Positions 1 to 6,602 of a stretch of DNA of 9,662 bases are shown piece by piece (the stretch's first letter is position 1; every line of letters begins with the position of its first letter). Below the pieces are notes generated by a model that was given only the letters and a program-made list of their open reading frames with translations, searched no databases and was not told the origin of the DNA. A program made the translations under genes and the position numbers. The stretch is taken from the NCBI RefSeq assembly GCF_018373335.1, contig NZ_JAHAHH010000051.1, forward strand, positions 1-9,662, given 5' to 3'. This DNA is from Negativicoccus succinicivorans (GTDB taxonomy: Bacteria; Bacillota; Negativicutes; Veillonellales; Negativicoccaceae).

Positions 1-457
1 CCGAGGCGTTGCGTGGCGGCGCTGCCAGTTCGTCCACTTTAGCCCGCAGAATTTCATTTAAATGTGCCACATCATAAGCGACCGTGCAATTCATTTGAAC
101 CGGTTTCAGGTAGCTTTGCCACTGCTCCCGCCATTGCCGAAACCATGAACCGGTGCGACCATAGTCGCTGACAGCAGCCGCTGTTGCCTCTGCATTTATG
201 GCAAGTTTCAGGTCGCGCATCGGAATCTCCCAAGTGTAGGTTTGATAGGTCAAATTCAGCACCGCATTTTCATATTTGTTGTTTCGTTCTGCCAAATAGC
301 GTTGCAGTCCTTCCCTTTGCCAACCGGATACATCCTGATCCTGCAGCTTGACTCCGCGGACGACACCGCTTGTCCCGTTGACAAACAAAGGCAAAAACAA
401 CAATGTAAGAATAATTCCTGCCGCTACGCAGGTGGCAATCATTGCATTCTTCTTCAT
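1..457 (-). CDS. VanW-family envelope protein, N-terminal part (runs off left edge)
   Basis: The reading frame is open from an ATG at 457 to the window edge (152 codons, no stop), so only the N-terminus is seen. Residues about 5-27 form a single hydrophobic segment after a short KK-containing start, giving a signal anchor with the rest outside the cell. Then comes a GVVRGVKLQDQDVSGW stretch followed by TYTWEIPMRDL, DYGRTGSW and, near the edge, APPRNA. This order (GV.V.G.D.SG, W....DL, a GR.G turn, then P..A) is the pattern of the putative peptidoglycan-binding domain that precedes the VanW domain in YoaR/VanW-type proteins. The VanW domain itself would lie outside the window. A GAGGA ribosome site (463-467) sits 5 nt upstream. 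The ATG overlaps the holA stop as ATGA, so it is probably translated by coupling to holA. The exact role of the family is unknown; cell-wall binding is inferred. Confidence 0.72.
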   Translation of the reverse strand, partial: MKKNAMIATCVAAGIILTLLFLPLFVNGTSGVVRGVKLQDQDVSGWQREGLQRYLAERNNKYENAVLNLTYQTYTWEIPMRDLKLAINAEATAAAVSDYGRTGSWFRQWREQWQSYLKPVQMNCTVAYDVAHLNEILRAKVDELAAPPRNAS

Positions 458-1413
458 AACGTTCCTCGTAAATATTCACTAAATAGTTCTCGCCACGAAA
501 CATCATAACCGTTACGTTGTCGCCATTGCGTGCGATATAATGCCAGCAACAGCGTAGCGCACTGCTCATAGTTCAGTTTCTGCGCTGCGGCGTAAACATT
601 TTTCCAGCGCCATTGATTGTTAACTTGCAATTTTCGTGCCATATCTCTCGTCGCGACACCGGCATGTTCCAATTCATAAATGCCTAAACAAAGGCGCAGT
701 TGCGAAGCCAGAAAGCCGGTATTTTTCAAGGTTTCATCTATGTTATTAAATAAATGCGGAACGGCTTCCAGAACAGCTCGTTTACGTTGATCCACCAAAT
801 CATCCCAAAACTGGAACACCTGCCGTTGCAAGTACGAAGGTAACGACTCCTGTACCACTTCGAGCGGGATCTCTTTTTGATCCGTCATCAGCTGCCATTT
901 TTGTGCTTCTGTAGTGATAAAAACGGACGATATATTCTCCCAACCTTCCGACGCTACTTGCAAGTACTGCCGCGCAGCACGACTTAATCCTCGGCCTTGG
1001 GCGCGCAAGACACTGTCAAAAGCGGCGCTTACTTTCCATCCCGGAATAAATTCCGACATCGATACTTGCGCCAACGGTAAAATTTTTTTGACCAAGCCTA
1101 ACCGGCGATCAGCCTTGCCTTCTAAAATAAAAAAAATACGCGTTTCCGCCGGTACATTTTCCAATGACTGTAAAAATTCCTTTGCCGGAATCGATTCATC
1201 TTTTTGTGTCAAAAACAAAGGGTTAACAAATTCAAAGCGACGCACTTCGCTAAAGAGCGACACTTGATTGATTTGCTGCACAATTTCCGCCGTTGTGCTG
1301 CGCTCTTTACCCTGCTCCACGGCTTCTGAAGTGCCGCTTCCGGCTTGCCGCTTGCGAGCATAAACAGCCGGTATATCAGTGCCGTGAAAAAGGTAAATTC
1401 GGTCGTTCTGCAT
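454..1413 (-). CDS. holA: DNA polymerase III subunit delta (HolA)
   Basis: A 319-residue protein, slightly short for HolA (usually about 330-350). Delta is the clamp-loader subunit that opens the beta sliding clamp. Residues 50-60 read QVSLFSEVRRF; the SLF (52-54) lines up with the beta-clamp-contacting Leu-Phe of E. coli delta, followed as usual by a hydrophobic strand (FEFV). The region ETRIFFILEGKADRR (about 90-104) fits the second strand block. The C-terminal helices contain LQVNNQWRWKNVYAAAQKL (about 265-283), the usual K..VNPY..KK...QA region in divergent form. No P-loop is expected, and none is seen. The ATG overlaps the 3' end of comEC by 38 nt, with GGAG at 1424-1427 inside comEC. 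The stop overlaps the next gene as ATGA. The comEA-comEC-holA order is standard in Bacillota and strongly supports a call that the divergent N-terminus alone would leave weaker. Confidence 0.88.
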   Translation of the reverse strand: MQNDRIYLFHGTDIPAVYARKRQAGSGTSEAVEQGKERSTTAEIVQQINQVSLFSEVRRFEFVNPLFLTQKDESIPAKEFLQSLENVPAETRIFFILEGKADRRLGLVKKILPLAQVSMSEFIPGWKVSAAFDSVLRAQGRGLSRAARQYLQVASEGWENISSVFITTEAQKWQLMTDQKEIPLEVVQESLPSYLQRQVFQFWDDLVDQRKRAVLEAVPHLFNNIDETLKNTGFLASQLRLCLGIYELEHAGVATRDMARKLQVNNQWRWKNVYAAAQKLNYEQCATLLLALYRTQWRQRNGYDVSWRELFSEYLRGTL

Positions 1414-3628
1414 GCGTTTTTATCTCCGTTTCGATGTTCCATGTATGACCACGTAGTGATGCGACTATCATTCCTGTCTCTTCTGTATTATACACAGGTA
1501 TACCTTTCGCGTGAAACTCCTCACTGCCGTTTGCCGTGCCTTCACTACCGCTAAAGTTCCCATCGGGCACTGTGATAGCCAGTTGCGGATGCCGTTGTGC
1601 CAATATTGCCCTCGCACTTTGCGCATTCGCGATCACGAGCAAATTCGTCGTGCTCGGCATCGCCAAGGATTTTTCGTTTTGTAATTGTACCAGCGCCGAT
1701 CCGCCCGACATAGCCAGTACCGCTCCATTTTGATTGGCCACCAGGCCGGGATATTGAATAAAAGTATCCGCCGTTGACACGACATGCGTATCTTTGCCAT
1801 CAGAAATCTCCTGTGCTCGCAGATAACGATGTGAGGGAAATGGTTCGACCGTATTTTCACGCGGCGTCACATAAATACAATCGTCGACAGTAAAAATACC
1901 ATAAAAATTTAACGCACGGGTCAGCGCCTGGGGATAATCTCGTCGAGCATAGCGACTTTCCTTGATATATAAAACCCGTCGTCCCCCTGTTTCCATACAA
2001 ACAGCTCCCACTTGGCCGACGTCCGGAACTAAAATGCGTATTTGTCCATTTTGCGTAATCCTATACAGTCCCACCCCAAGGCAAGCGATTAAAAACACCA
2101 ATACCGGATATTTCAACCGCGCATCCTTAGACTTAAAATACATAACTACTGTTGCCAAACCGACGAAGTAGAGGACAGTTTCAGCAATACTTAACGCCCG
2201 AAATCGTAATTGTGCCAACGGTAAATCAGCCACGGCTTGAATCAGTGCAACCGAGATAGCCAGACCGTAGTGGACAAGTCGCAAGATTCCCAATGCCGGT
2301 AACGTCCAGGCAAAATGCAGAATGACCGCCGCCAACTCTACCGCAATAATGATCTCCAACAACGGCGCGACGACAATATTTGTCAGTACTGCATAAAGCG
2401 GCAAGGCCTGAAAATAATATAACAGCAACGGCAACAAAAAAATATTTGCGGCAACGGTAACCGCGATCCCCTGCGCCAGGCGTAACGGTACATGCACAAG
2501 TTTGCGGCACAGTTGCGCACACGAACCGCAACAAGTTATCAATCCCAACGTGGCGCCAAAAGAAAGTTGAAAACTCACATCGTATAAAAGTAGCGGCTGA
2601 TACAGCAGCATCAGTGAGCTAACCAAGCCTAGCCAATGGGTAGCATCCACGTCGCGTCGAAGCAGTATCCCCCCAAACGCCGCCGCCCCCATCCAAAACG
2701 AGCGCACCACAGGCGGTTGCCAGCCGGTGATAAATGCATAGGAAAAAACCAATAAAAAAGCGGCACCATATGTAAGCGGGGCGGGTACGCGAAAACACCT
2801 GCCGAGCCACCAAAGGAGCCCGAATAAAAGCGCAATATGAGAACCGGAAACAGATAAAATATGAATAATGCCGGAATTGGCAAATGCATTAATCAGTTCG
2901 GAAGAAAGGCCGTCATAACCGCCCCACAGCAAAGCGAACGCCAATGCCGCCTCCGACTTCGGCAACGCCTGCGCAAAAAAGGTCCGGGTCGTCTCGCGCA
3001 GGTGTTGTGCCACAGACAAAAAGTAATAGCCTTTATCCATGCCGGAAATATTGACTCGAGCCTTAAGCGGAACGTATAAATTACCCAGCATTTGTTCTGT
3101 ACGATGCCGATAATAAAGCGTTTTTTGTCCGGGATTTTGATAATAGTGAAACGGTTTTAATTCAGCCGTAACTTGCAACGCGGTGCCGACAGAATACGGC
3201 TCATACTGCGTGCTGTCCAAATAAAGATACGCTTTCCCTTTGACATTCCTTGTTACACCGTCCGGATAGGAAAATGTTTTTAGCGCTACCGGATACCGAT
3301 ATGTCACTTTATCCCCGTCGGTGAAAACCTGTGCTTCCCTTTCCACAGTGACATGGTATGTACCGGTTTCGTTATATACAAAAAAGGCAAGATCCGCTGA
3401 TTGCTTTTCTTGCCAATAAAACCCTACCCCACCTGCGACTAGACCGCTGAATAAAATTAGGAGTAGCCACTTACGCCCCGCTTTTTCCGACTTCAGAAAA
3501 CCAAAAGCGGTAAGTGCGCCGACTGCAATCAGTAAAATTCCGTAGACAAGTAACGAATACGTAGTATTTAACGTGATCCCAAGCGCGACTGCCGATGCAA
3601 ACAGCAACGCGCCATAATGCCAGATCAA
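1376..3628 (-). CDS. comEC: DNA internalization-related competence protein ComEC/Rec2, with metal-site-less C-terminal domain
   Basis: A 750-residue polytopic membrane protein that forms the channel carrying single-stranded DNA across the inner membrane during transformation. Order of parts: N-terminal membrane segments (about 5-70), an extracytoplasmic OB-like/DUF4131 region (about 80-195), the Competence membrane domain (about 225-500) with the hallmark SVSGSHIALLFG (259-270), WQPPVVRSFWMG (303-314) and DVSFQLSFGATLG (350-362), one further membrane segment (506-521), and a C-terminal metallo-beta-lactamase-like domain (about 528-735). That last domain keeps DVGQ (536-539) but lacks the HxHxDH motif: the position reads YVTPRENTVEPF. 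The HHGS motif is also replaced, by ANAQSA. The start is TTG, overlapping the comEA stop as TTGA; no ATG start with a ribosome site is available nearby. A CC..C...C cluster lies at 366-374. The family assignment is firm; loss of nuclease activity is inferred. Confidence 0.96.
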   Translation of the reverse strand: MIWHYGALLFASAVALGITLNTTYSLLVYGILLIAVGALTAFGFLKSEKAGRKWLLLILFSGLVAGGVGFYWQEKQSADLAFFVYNETGTYHVTVEREAQVFTDGDKVTYRYPVALKTFSYPDGVTRNVKGKAYLYLDSTQYEPYSVGTALQVTAELKPFHYYQNPGQKTLYYRHRTEQMLGNLYVPLKARVNISGMDKGYYFLSVAQHLRETTRTFFAQALPKSEAALAFALLWGGYDGLSSELINAFANSGIIHILSVSGSHIALLFGLLWWLGRCFRVPAPLTYGAAFLLVFSYAFITGWQPPVVRSFWMGAAAFGGILLRRDVDATHWLGLVSSLMLLYQPLLLYDVSFQLSFGATLGLITCCGSCAQLCRKLVHVPLRLAQGIAVTVAANIFLLPLLLYYFQALPLYAVLTNIVVAPLLEIIIAVELAAVILHFAWTLPALGILRLVHYGLAISVALIQAVADLPLAQLRFRALSIAETVLYFVGLATVVMYFKSKDARLKYPVLVFLIACLGVGLYRITQNGQIRILVPDVGQVGAVCMETGGRRVLYIKESRYARRDYPQALTRALNFYGIFTVDDCIYVTPRENTVEPFPSHRYLRAQEISDGKDTHVVSTADTFIQYPGLVANQNGAVLAMSGGSALVQLQNEKSLAMPSTTNLLVIANAQSARAILAQRHPQLAITVPDGNFSGSEGTANGSEEFHAKGIPVYNTEETGMIVASLRGHTWNIETEIKTHAERPNLPFSRH

Positions 3629-4176
3629 ATGGTAATATGACGACGCAGCTCTTTGAATTTTCCTTCACCGATTCCTTTGACTTCTTCCAAGTCCGTTAAT
3701 TGACGAAACAGACCATGTTCCCGTCGATAGTCTAAAATTTTTTGCGCAGTTGCCTCACCCACGCCCGGAAGCGTAGTCAGCTCTGCCAAATTCGCGGTGT
3801 TAATATTCACATACGTGATGCCGAGTTGCCCTTCCGGAGGATTAAAGTTGAACGGCACGCTGATTTGCTCACCGTCACGCAACTTCGCCGCCAAGTTGAC
3901 TGCTTCCGCATCAGCATACGGTAATAAATTCCCGGCCGCTTGCACCGCATCTTTGACTCGGCTGCCGAGCGGCAACCGGTACACACCCGGCTGTTCCACT
4001 GCCCCGGCTACGTAAACCAACATATTTTCTTCGACAGGAGATGCCACCGAAGCGGCAGTCATCGGTATCGGCTCCGGTTGAGAATCTTCCGCCAGAAAAT
4101 AGTATAATATTCCTAAAAACGAAAGCGACAAGGCACCTGCCAACAGTGCGTGAGTGACGGACCGAGAAAAATGCAC
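3625..4176 (-). CDS. comEA: Competence protein ComEA, SLBB plus helix-hairpin-helix DNA receptor
   Basis: A 183-residue, membrane-anchored double-stranded-DNA receptor that passes DNA to ComEC. One membrane helix (about 9-28) is followed by a Pro/Ser/Ala-rich linker (about 31-50), an SLBB domain (about 52-108: VYVAGAVEQPGVYRLPLGSR, then AAGNLLPYADAEAVNLAAKL and DGEQISVP), and a C-terminal tandem helix-hairpin-helix domain. The first hairpin reads VNINTANLAELTTLPGVG (123-140) and the second LEEVKGIGEGKFKELRRHI. This is the typical Gram-positive-style architecture and length. The start is GTG (4176-4174), preceded by AAGGA (4183-4187) at 6 nt. It is the first gene of an operon with comEC, holA and a VanW-family gene; its stop overlaps the comEC TTG start. 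A candidate promoter lies in the 71-nt divergent gap. Confidence 0.96.
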   Translation of the reverse strand: MHFSRSVTHALLAGALSLSFLGILYYFLAEDSQPEPIPMTAASVASPVEENMLVYVAGAVEQPGVYRLPLGSRVKDAVQAAGNLLPYADAEAVNLAAKLRDGEQISVPFNFNPPEGQLGITYVNINTANLAELTTLPGVGEATAQKILDYRREHGLFRQLTDLEEVKGIGEGKFKELRRHITI

Positions 4177-4204
4177 CGTTAATCCTTCTTTCTCTTATTT
4201 TATA

Positions 4205-4213
4205 TGCTTTAAT
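4205..4213 (+). promoter_or_regulatory. Candidate extended -10 promoter element of the M29 aminopeptidase gene
   Basis: TGCTTTAAT fits an extended -10 element (TGn followed by five of six bases of TATAAT), which can work with a poor -35; no good -35 is seen upstream. It lies 35 nt upstream of the ATG. It shares two bases with the -10 box of the opposite comEA promoter, so RNA polymerase binding at the two should be mutually exclusive. Confidence 0.4.
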
Positions 4214-4241
4214 TATATACCCATGTCATACAAAGGAGCAA
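4212..4241 (-). promoter_or_regulatory. Candidate promoter of the comEA-comEC-holA operon
   Basis: A perfect TATAAT -10 box lies at 4212-4217 on the minus strand, 35 nt upstream of the GTG start. The best -35 candidate is TTGCTC (4236-4241) with an 18-nt spacer, which matches the consensus only moderately. The -35 overlaps the ribosome site of the divergent aminopeptidase gene, and the -10 overlaps that gene's candidate -10. The -10 box is seen directly; its use is inferred. Confidence 0.5.
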
Positions 4242-4247
4242 TAAATC

Positions 4248-5486
4248 ATGGATCAGAAACTTGCAAAATCGTATGCAGATGTTCTTTTACAATACGGCGT
4301 GAACTTACAACCTAAGCAGCCTGTTCTTATTAATGCACCGGTGGAAGCGCATGAGTTTGTCGCCATTTTGGTAAAGGCCGCTTACGCGCATGGTGCCGGC
4401 GATGTACAGGTCGATTGGCAATCCGGTAGCGTGTTTGCGCGACGTCTGCAGTGCGCGCAGGAAGATTCGCTGTTGTATATCCGTCCTTCGCAAGTCACCA
4501 AGGCGCAGGAATATTTGGCGGAAAATCGAGCCATCATTTCTTTGGTAAGTTGTGATTCGCCACTTTTCAAAGAAGTACCCACGATGCGAATTAACGCGTT
4601 TCAGCAGGCCAAAAATAAAGTATTTCAGTTTTATTCGCAAGCCATTATGAACTCGCAAGTGCAGTGGCTGGTAGCGGCCGTTGCAACCCCCACCTGGGCA
4701 GAACTTTTATTCCCGGACGAAACGCCGATAACGGCTTTAGAAAAGTTATGGGACGCTATTTTTTATGTTTCCCGTATTCAAAACGAAGATGCGTTGGCAG
4801 CGTGGCAAAATCATTTGGATACGTTGCACAGACGTCGTCGATTATTAGATGCGTTACGACTGGACACATTGCACTACATGAGCAAAAACGGCACGGATTT
4901 CGTGATTGGCTTGCCGGATACACACATATGGCAAGGCGGCAACGAAAAAAGCGGCCGCGCGGTTCCGTTCGCCGCCAACATTCCCACGGAAGAGATTTTT
5001 ACCGCCCCTGATTTTCGCCGCATGACAGGTCACGTCACCGGCACTCGCCCGTTAGTCGTTTACAACCAGACGGTCGAAGGATTAGAGCTTGATTTCGTCG
5101 ACGGCAAAGTAGTGCAAGTGGAAGCCTCGAAAGGCAAGGATGCCATCGAACAACTGCTTGCATCGGATGAAGGATCGCGCTTTTTAGGCGAAGTCGCACT
5201 CGTACCAAAAGATTCACCCATTGCGCAAATTCCCTATTCGTTCTATGAAACGTTAATTGACGAAAACGCCTCCTGTCATTTGGCATTGGGCGCAGCCTAT
5301 CCGACTTGCATCACCGACGGCAAAACAAAAACCGACGACGAATTGACCGCCGCCGGCTTAAACCGCTCGATGATTCATGTGGATTTTATGATAGGAAGTT
5401 CTGACCTTACCATTATCGGACACACAAAAGACAATCGTGAAGTAGAAATCTTCCATGACGGCAATTTCAGCCCGAACTTTGCGTAG
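4248..5486 (+). CDS. M29-family metallo-aminopeptidase (AmpS/aminopeptidase II type)
   Basis: A 412-residue cytosolic exopeptidase that removes N-terminal residues from peptides using a two-metal centre. Length fits the M29 family (about 408-413). The ligands known for the Thermus/Staphylococcus enzymes can be placed: Glu249 in NIPTEEIFTAPD, Glu315 in FLGEVALVP, His344 in DENASCHLALGAAYP with Tyr351, and His377/Asp379 in MIHVDFMIGS. The N-terminal half (about 1-200), with NAPVEAHEFVAILVKAAYAHGA, is the usual alpha/beta domain. There is no signal peptide. A strong AAAGGAG ribosome site (4232-4238) lies 9 nt before the ATG. It is transcribed divergently from comEA and apparently alone. Its last 20 nt overlap the 3' end of the opposing transporter gene. 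Substrate preference cannot be read from sequence. The symbols ampS, pepS and ampT are used for this family in different species, so none is assigned. Confidence 0.95.
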   Translation: MDQKLAKSYADVLLQYGVNLQPKQPVLINAPVEAHEFVAILVKAAYAHGAGDVQVDWQSGSVFARRLQCAQEDSLLYIRPSQVTKAQEYLAENRAIISLVSCDSPLFKEVPTMRINAFQQAKNKVFQFYSQAIMNSQVQWLVAAVATPTWAELLFPDETPITALEKLWDAIFYVSRIQNEDALAAWQNHLDTLHRRRRLLDALRLDTLHYMSKNGTDFVIGLPDTHIWQGGNEKSGRAVPFAANIPTEEIFTAPDFRRMTGHVTGTRPLVVYNQTVEGLELDFVDGKVVQVEASKGKDAIEQLLASDEGSRFLGEVALVPKDSPIAQIPYSFYETLIDENASCHLALGAAYPTCITDGKTKTDDELTAAGLNRSMIHVDFMIGSSDLTIIGHTKDNREVEIFHDGNFSPNFA

Positions 5487-6369
5487 GTTCGCGCGGTTCT
5501 TTACTGAAAGCAAGTAAAAGCACCGCACTCATGACGCAAACAACGCCGATGATTTCTCCCCAACCGAATGACATCCCCAAAAAGAGCACTGAAAAAACAA
5601 CTGCGCCAAAGGGTTCCAGACAGGTAAGCACACTGACTGTGGTCGGCGGTAATGTGCGTAATGCATAGAGAAACAGAAAAAACGGAATCACCGTTCCGCC
5701 TACCACGATGTATAAAAACATGGGCAGAACTTGCGAATGAAAAAACATAGACCAATCAGTCGCCGGTGTAACCCAATAGCTGAACATGCTACCGTACAAC
5801 ATCCCCACTCCCAATAAATAGGGCGCGGGAAAACGCCGCAATAACGAAAGCGGAAAGAGAACATAAAATGCTGCGGCAAACGCGGATAAAATTCCCCAGA
5901 AAATGGCTATCGGCGAAACGAGGAGTTTAGTCACATCGCCGCCCGTCACCAGCAGCACAACGCCGATGACTGCGCCCGTGGTCGCCAACACATCGGTTAA
6001 ATTCGGCCATGACTTGGTGCGCCAAATCGCCCAGAAGAGCAGCAACACCGGCGCGGAATTTTGCAATACGGTTGCCACCACCGCGCTACCTTGTTGAATC
6101 GCCTGAAAATACGTATACTGCATGCCGAAAATGCCCAATACTCCGAATAACGGCATCTCCAACAGATAAAACTTACGACTGCGGGACGCGAGTTTTCTGT
6201 GCTCGGAACGCGTTGTAAAATAAATCAGCAAAAACAAAATTCCACTAAGCAGCATTCGAATCGTGGTTAAGGCCGGTGCCTGGATCGTCGTGGAGGCAAA
6301 TAATTGTTGCGCCACTACGCCGCTGATTGCCCAAAAAAGTGCAGCGGTTGCTACTGCCCACTTCGCCAT
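5467..6369 (-). CDS. EamA/DMT-superfamily membrane transporter
   Basis: A 300-residue integral membrane protein with about ten hydrophobic helices arranged as two EamA repeats (about 2-137 and 144-287). Each repeat ends with the family signature: VLQNSAPVLLLFW in the first and LTCLEPFGAVVFSVLFLG in the second. RarD/YdcZ/RhaT-like DMT proteins mostly export amino acids or other metabolites; the substrate here cannot be told. The frame is open to an ATG at 6396, but that codon has no ribosome site, whereas the ATG at 6369 (MAKWAVATAALFW) has AAAGGA 5 nt upstream. I therefore chose 6369. The C-terminal tail is short and hydrophilic (KEPREPTQSSG). It lies just downstream of the tRNA-Val terminator with no clear promoter of its own, so read-through from the tRNA is possible. 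It converges on and overlaps the aminopeptidase gene by 20 nt. Confidence 0.93.
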   Translation of the reverse strand: MAKWAVATAALFWAISGVVAQQLFASTTIQAPALTTIRMLLSGILFLLIYFTTRSEHRKLASRSRKFYLLEMPLFGVLGIFGMQYTYFQAIQQGSAVVATVLQNSAPVLLLFWAIWRTKSWPNLTDVLATTGAVIGVVLLVTGGDVTKLLVSPIAIFWGILSAFAAAFYVLFPLSLLRRFPAPYLLGVGMLYGSMFSYWVTPATDWSMFFHSQVLPMFLYIVVGGTVIPFFLFLYALRTLPPTTVSVLTCLEPFGAVVFSVLFLGMSFGWGEIIGVVCVMSAVLLLAFSKEPREPTQSSG

Positions 6370-6374
6370 ATGGA

Positions 6375-6380
6375 TCCTTT
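6375..6380 (-). promoter_or_regulatory. Ribosome binding site that fixes the transporter start
   Basis: AAAGGA on the minus strand, 5 nt upstream of the ATG at 6369. The alternative ATG at 6396 is preceded only by an AT-rich run (TTAAAATTTTTACAT) with no purine-rich site, so this element decides between the 300- and 309-residue versions. Confidence 0.75.
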
Positions 6381-6413
6381 CCGAGATACTTCGCATATGT
6401 AAAAATTTTAACG

Positions 6414-6435
6414 AAAAAAAAGCACCCTGACGGTG
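6414..6435 (-). terminator. Short rho-independent terminator after tRNA-Val
   Basis: On the minus strand CACC-(GTCAG)-GGTG forms a 4-bp, GC-rich hairpin followed by C and eight T residues (6421-6414). It begins 5 nt after the tRNA CCA end. The stem is short, so termination may be incomplete and some transcripts could continue into the transporter gene. Confidence 0.6.
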
Positions 6436-6440
6436 TAAAG

Positions 6441-6517
<77 letters not shown>

Positions 6518-6531
6518 GAGTAACTTTGTTT

Positions 6532-6561
6532 ATTTTACCCGAGAAAAGATATCATTGTCAA
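6532..6561 (-). promoter_or_regulatory. Promoter of tRNA-Val
   Basis: A perfect -35 TTGACA (6556-6561) and a -10 TAAAAT (6532-6537, five of six consensus bases) are separated by 18 nt on the minus strand. Predicted transcription would start near 6525, about 8 nt before the mature 5' end at 6517. This is the best housekeeping-type promoter in the window and suits a highly expressed stable RNA. It begins only 2 nt after the terminator stem of the upstream operon. Confidence 0.85.
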
Positions 6562-6563
6562 GC

Positions 6564-6602
6564 AAAAGTAAAATCCCATCTATTCGATGGGATTTTACTT
6601 TT
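6564..6602 (-). terminator. Strong hairpin terminator at the end of the miaA-hfq operon
   Basis: A perfect 17-bp inverted repeat (arms 6564-6580 and 6586-6602) with a 5-nt loop. The arm core is GATGGGATTTTACTTTT. It starts 1 nt past the stop codon of the YnbB-family gene (6605-6603). In the minus direction the T run (ACTTTTGC) is short, since the T residues are part of the stem; the plus direction ends in six T residues. The element could act in both directions, shielding the tRNA promoter from upstream transcription and stopping antisense transcription into the operon. Confidence 0.88.

Noticed and set aside
270..569. 99-codon minus-strand frame across the holA/VanW junction
   Set aside because: It overlaps two supported genes in another frame, and its Arg/Cys-rich sequence has no recognisable domain.
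914..1267. 117-codon open frame on the plus strand inside holA
   Set aside because: It is antisense to holA, with no family resemblance and no ribosome site.
3471..3668. 65-codon minus-strand frame spanning the comEA/comEC junction
   Set aside because: It is out of frame with both genes; the comEC frame itself starts at TTG with the TTGA overlap, and the protein has no domain.
6370..6396. Nine-residue N-terminal extension of the EamA transporter
   Set aside because: The ATG at 6396 lacks a ribosome site, while the ATG at 6369 has AAAGGA at 5 nt and begins right at the first membrane helix.
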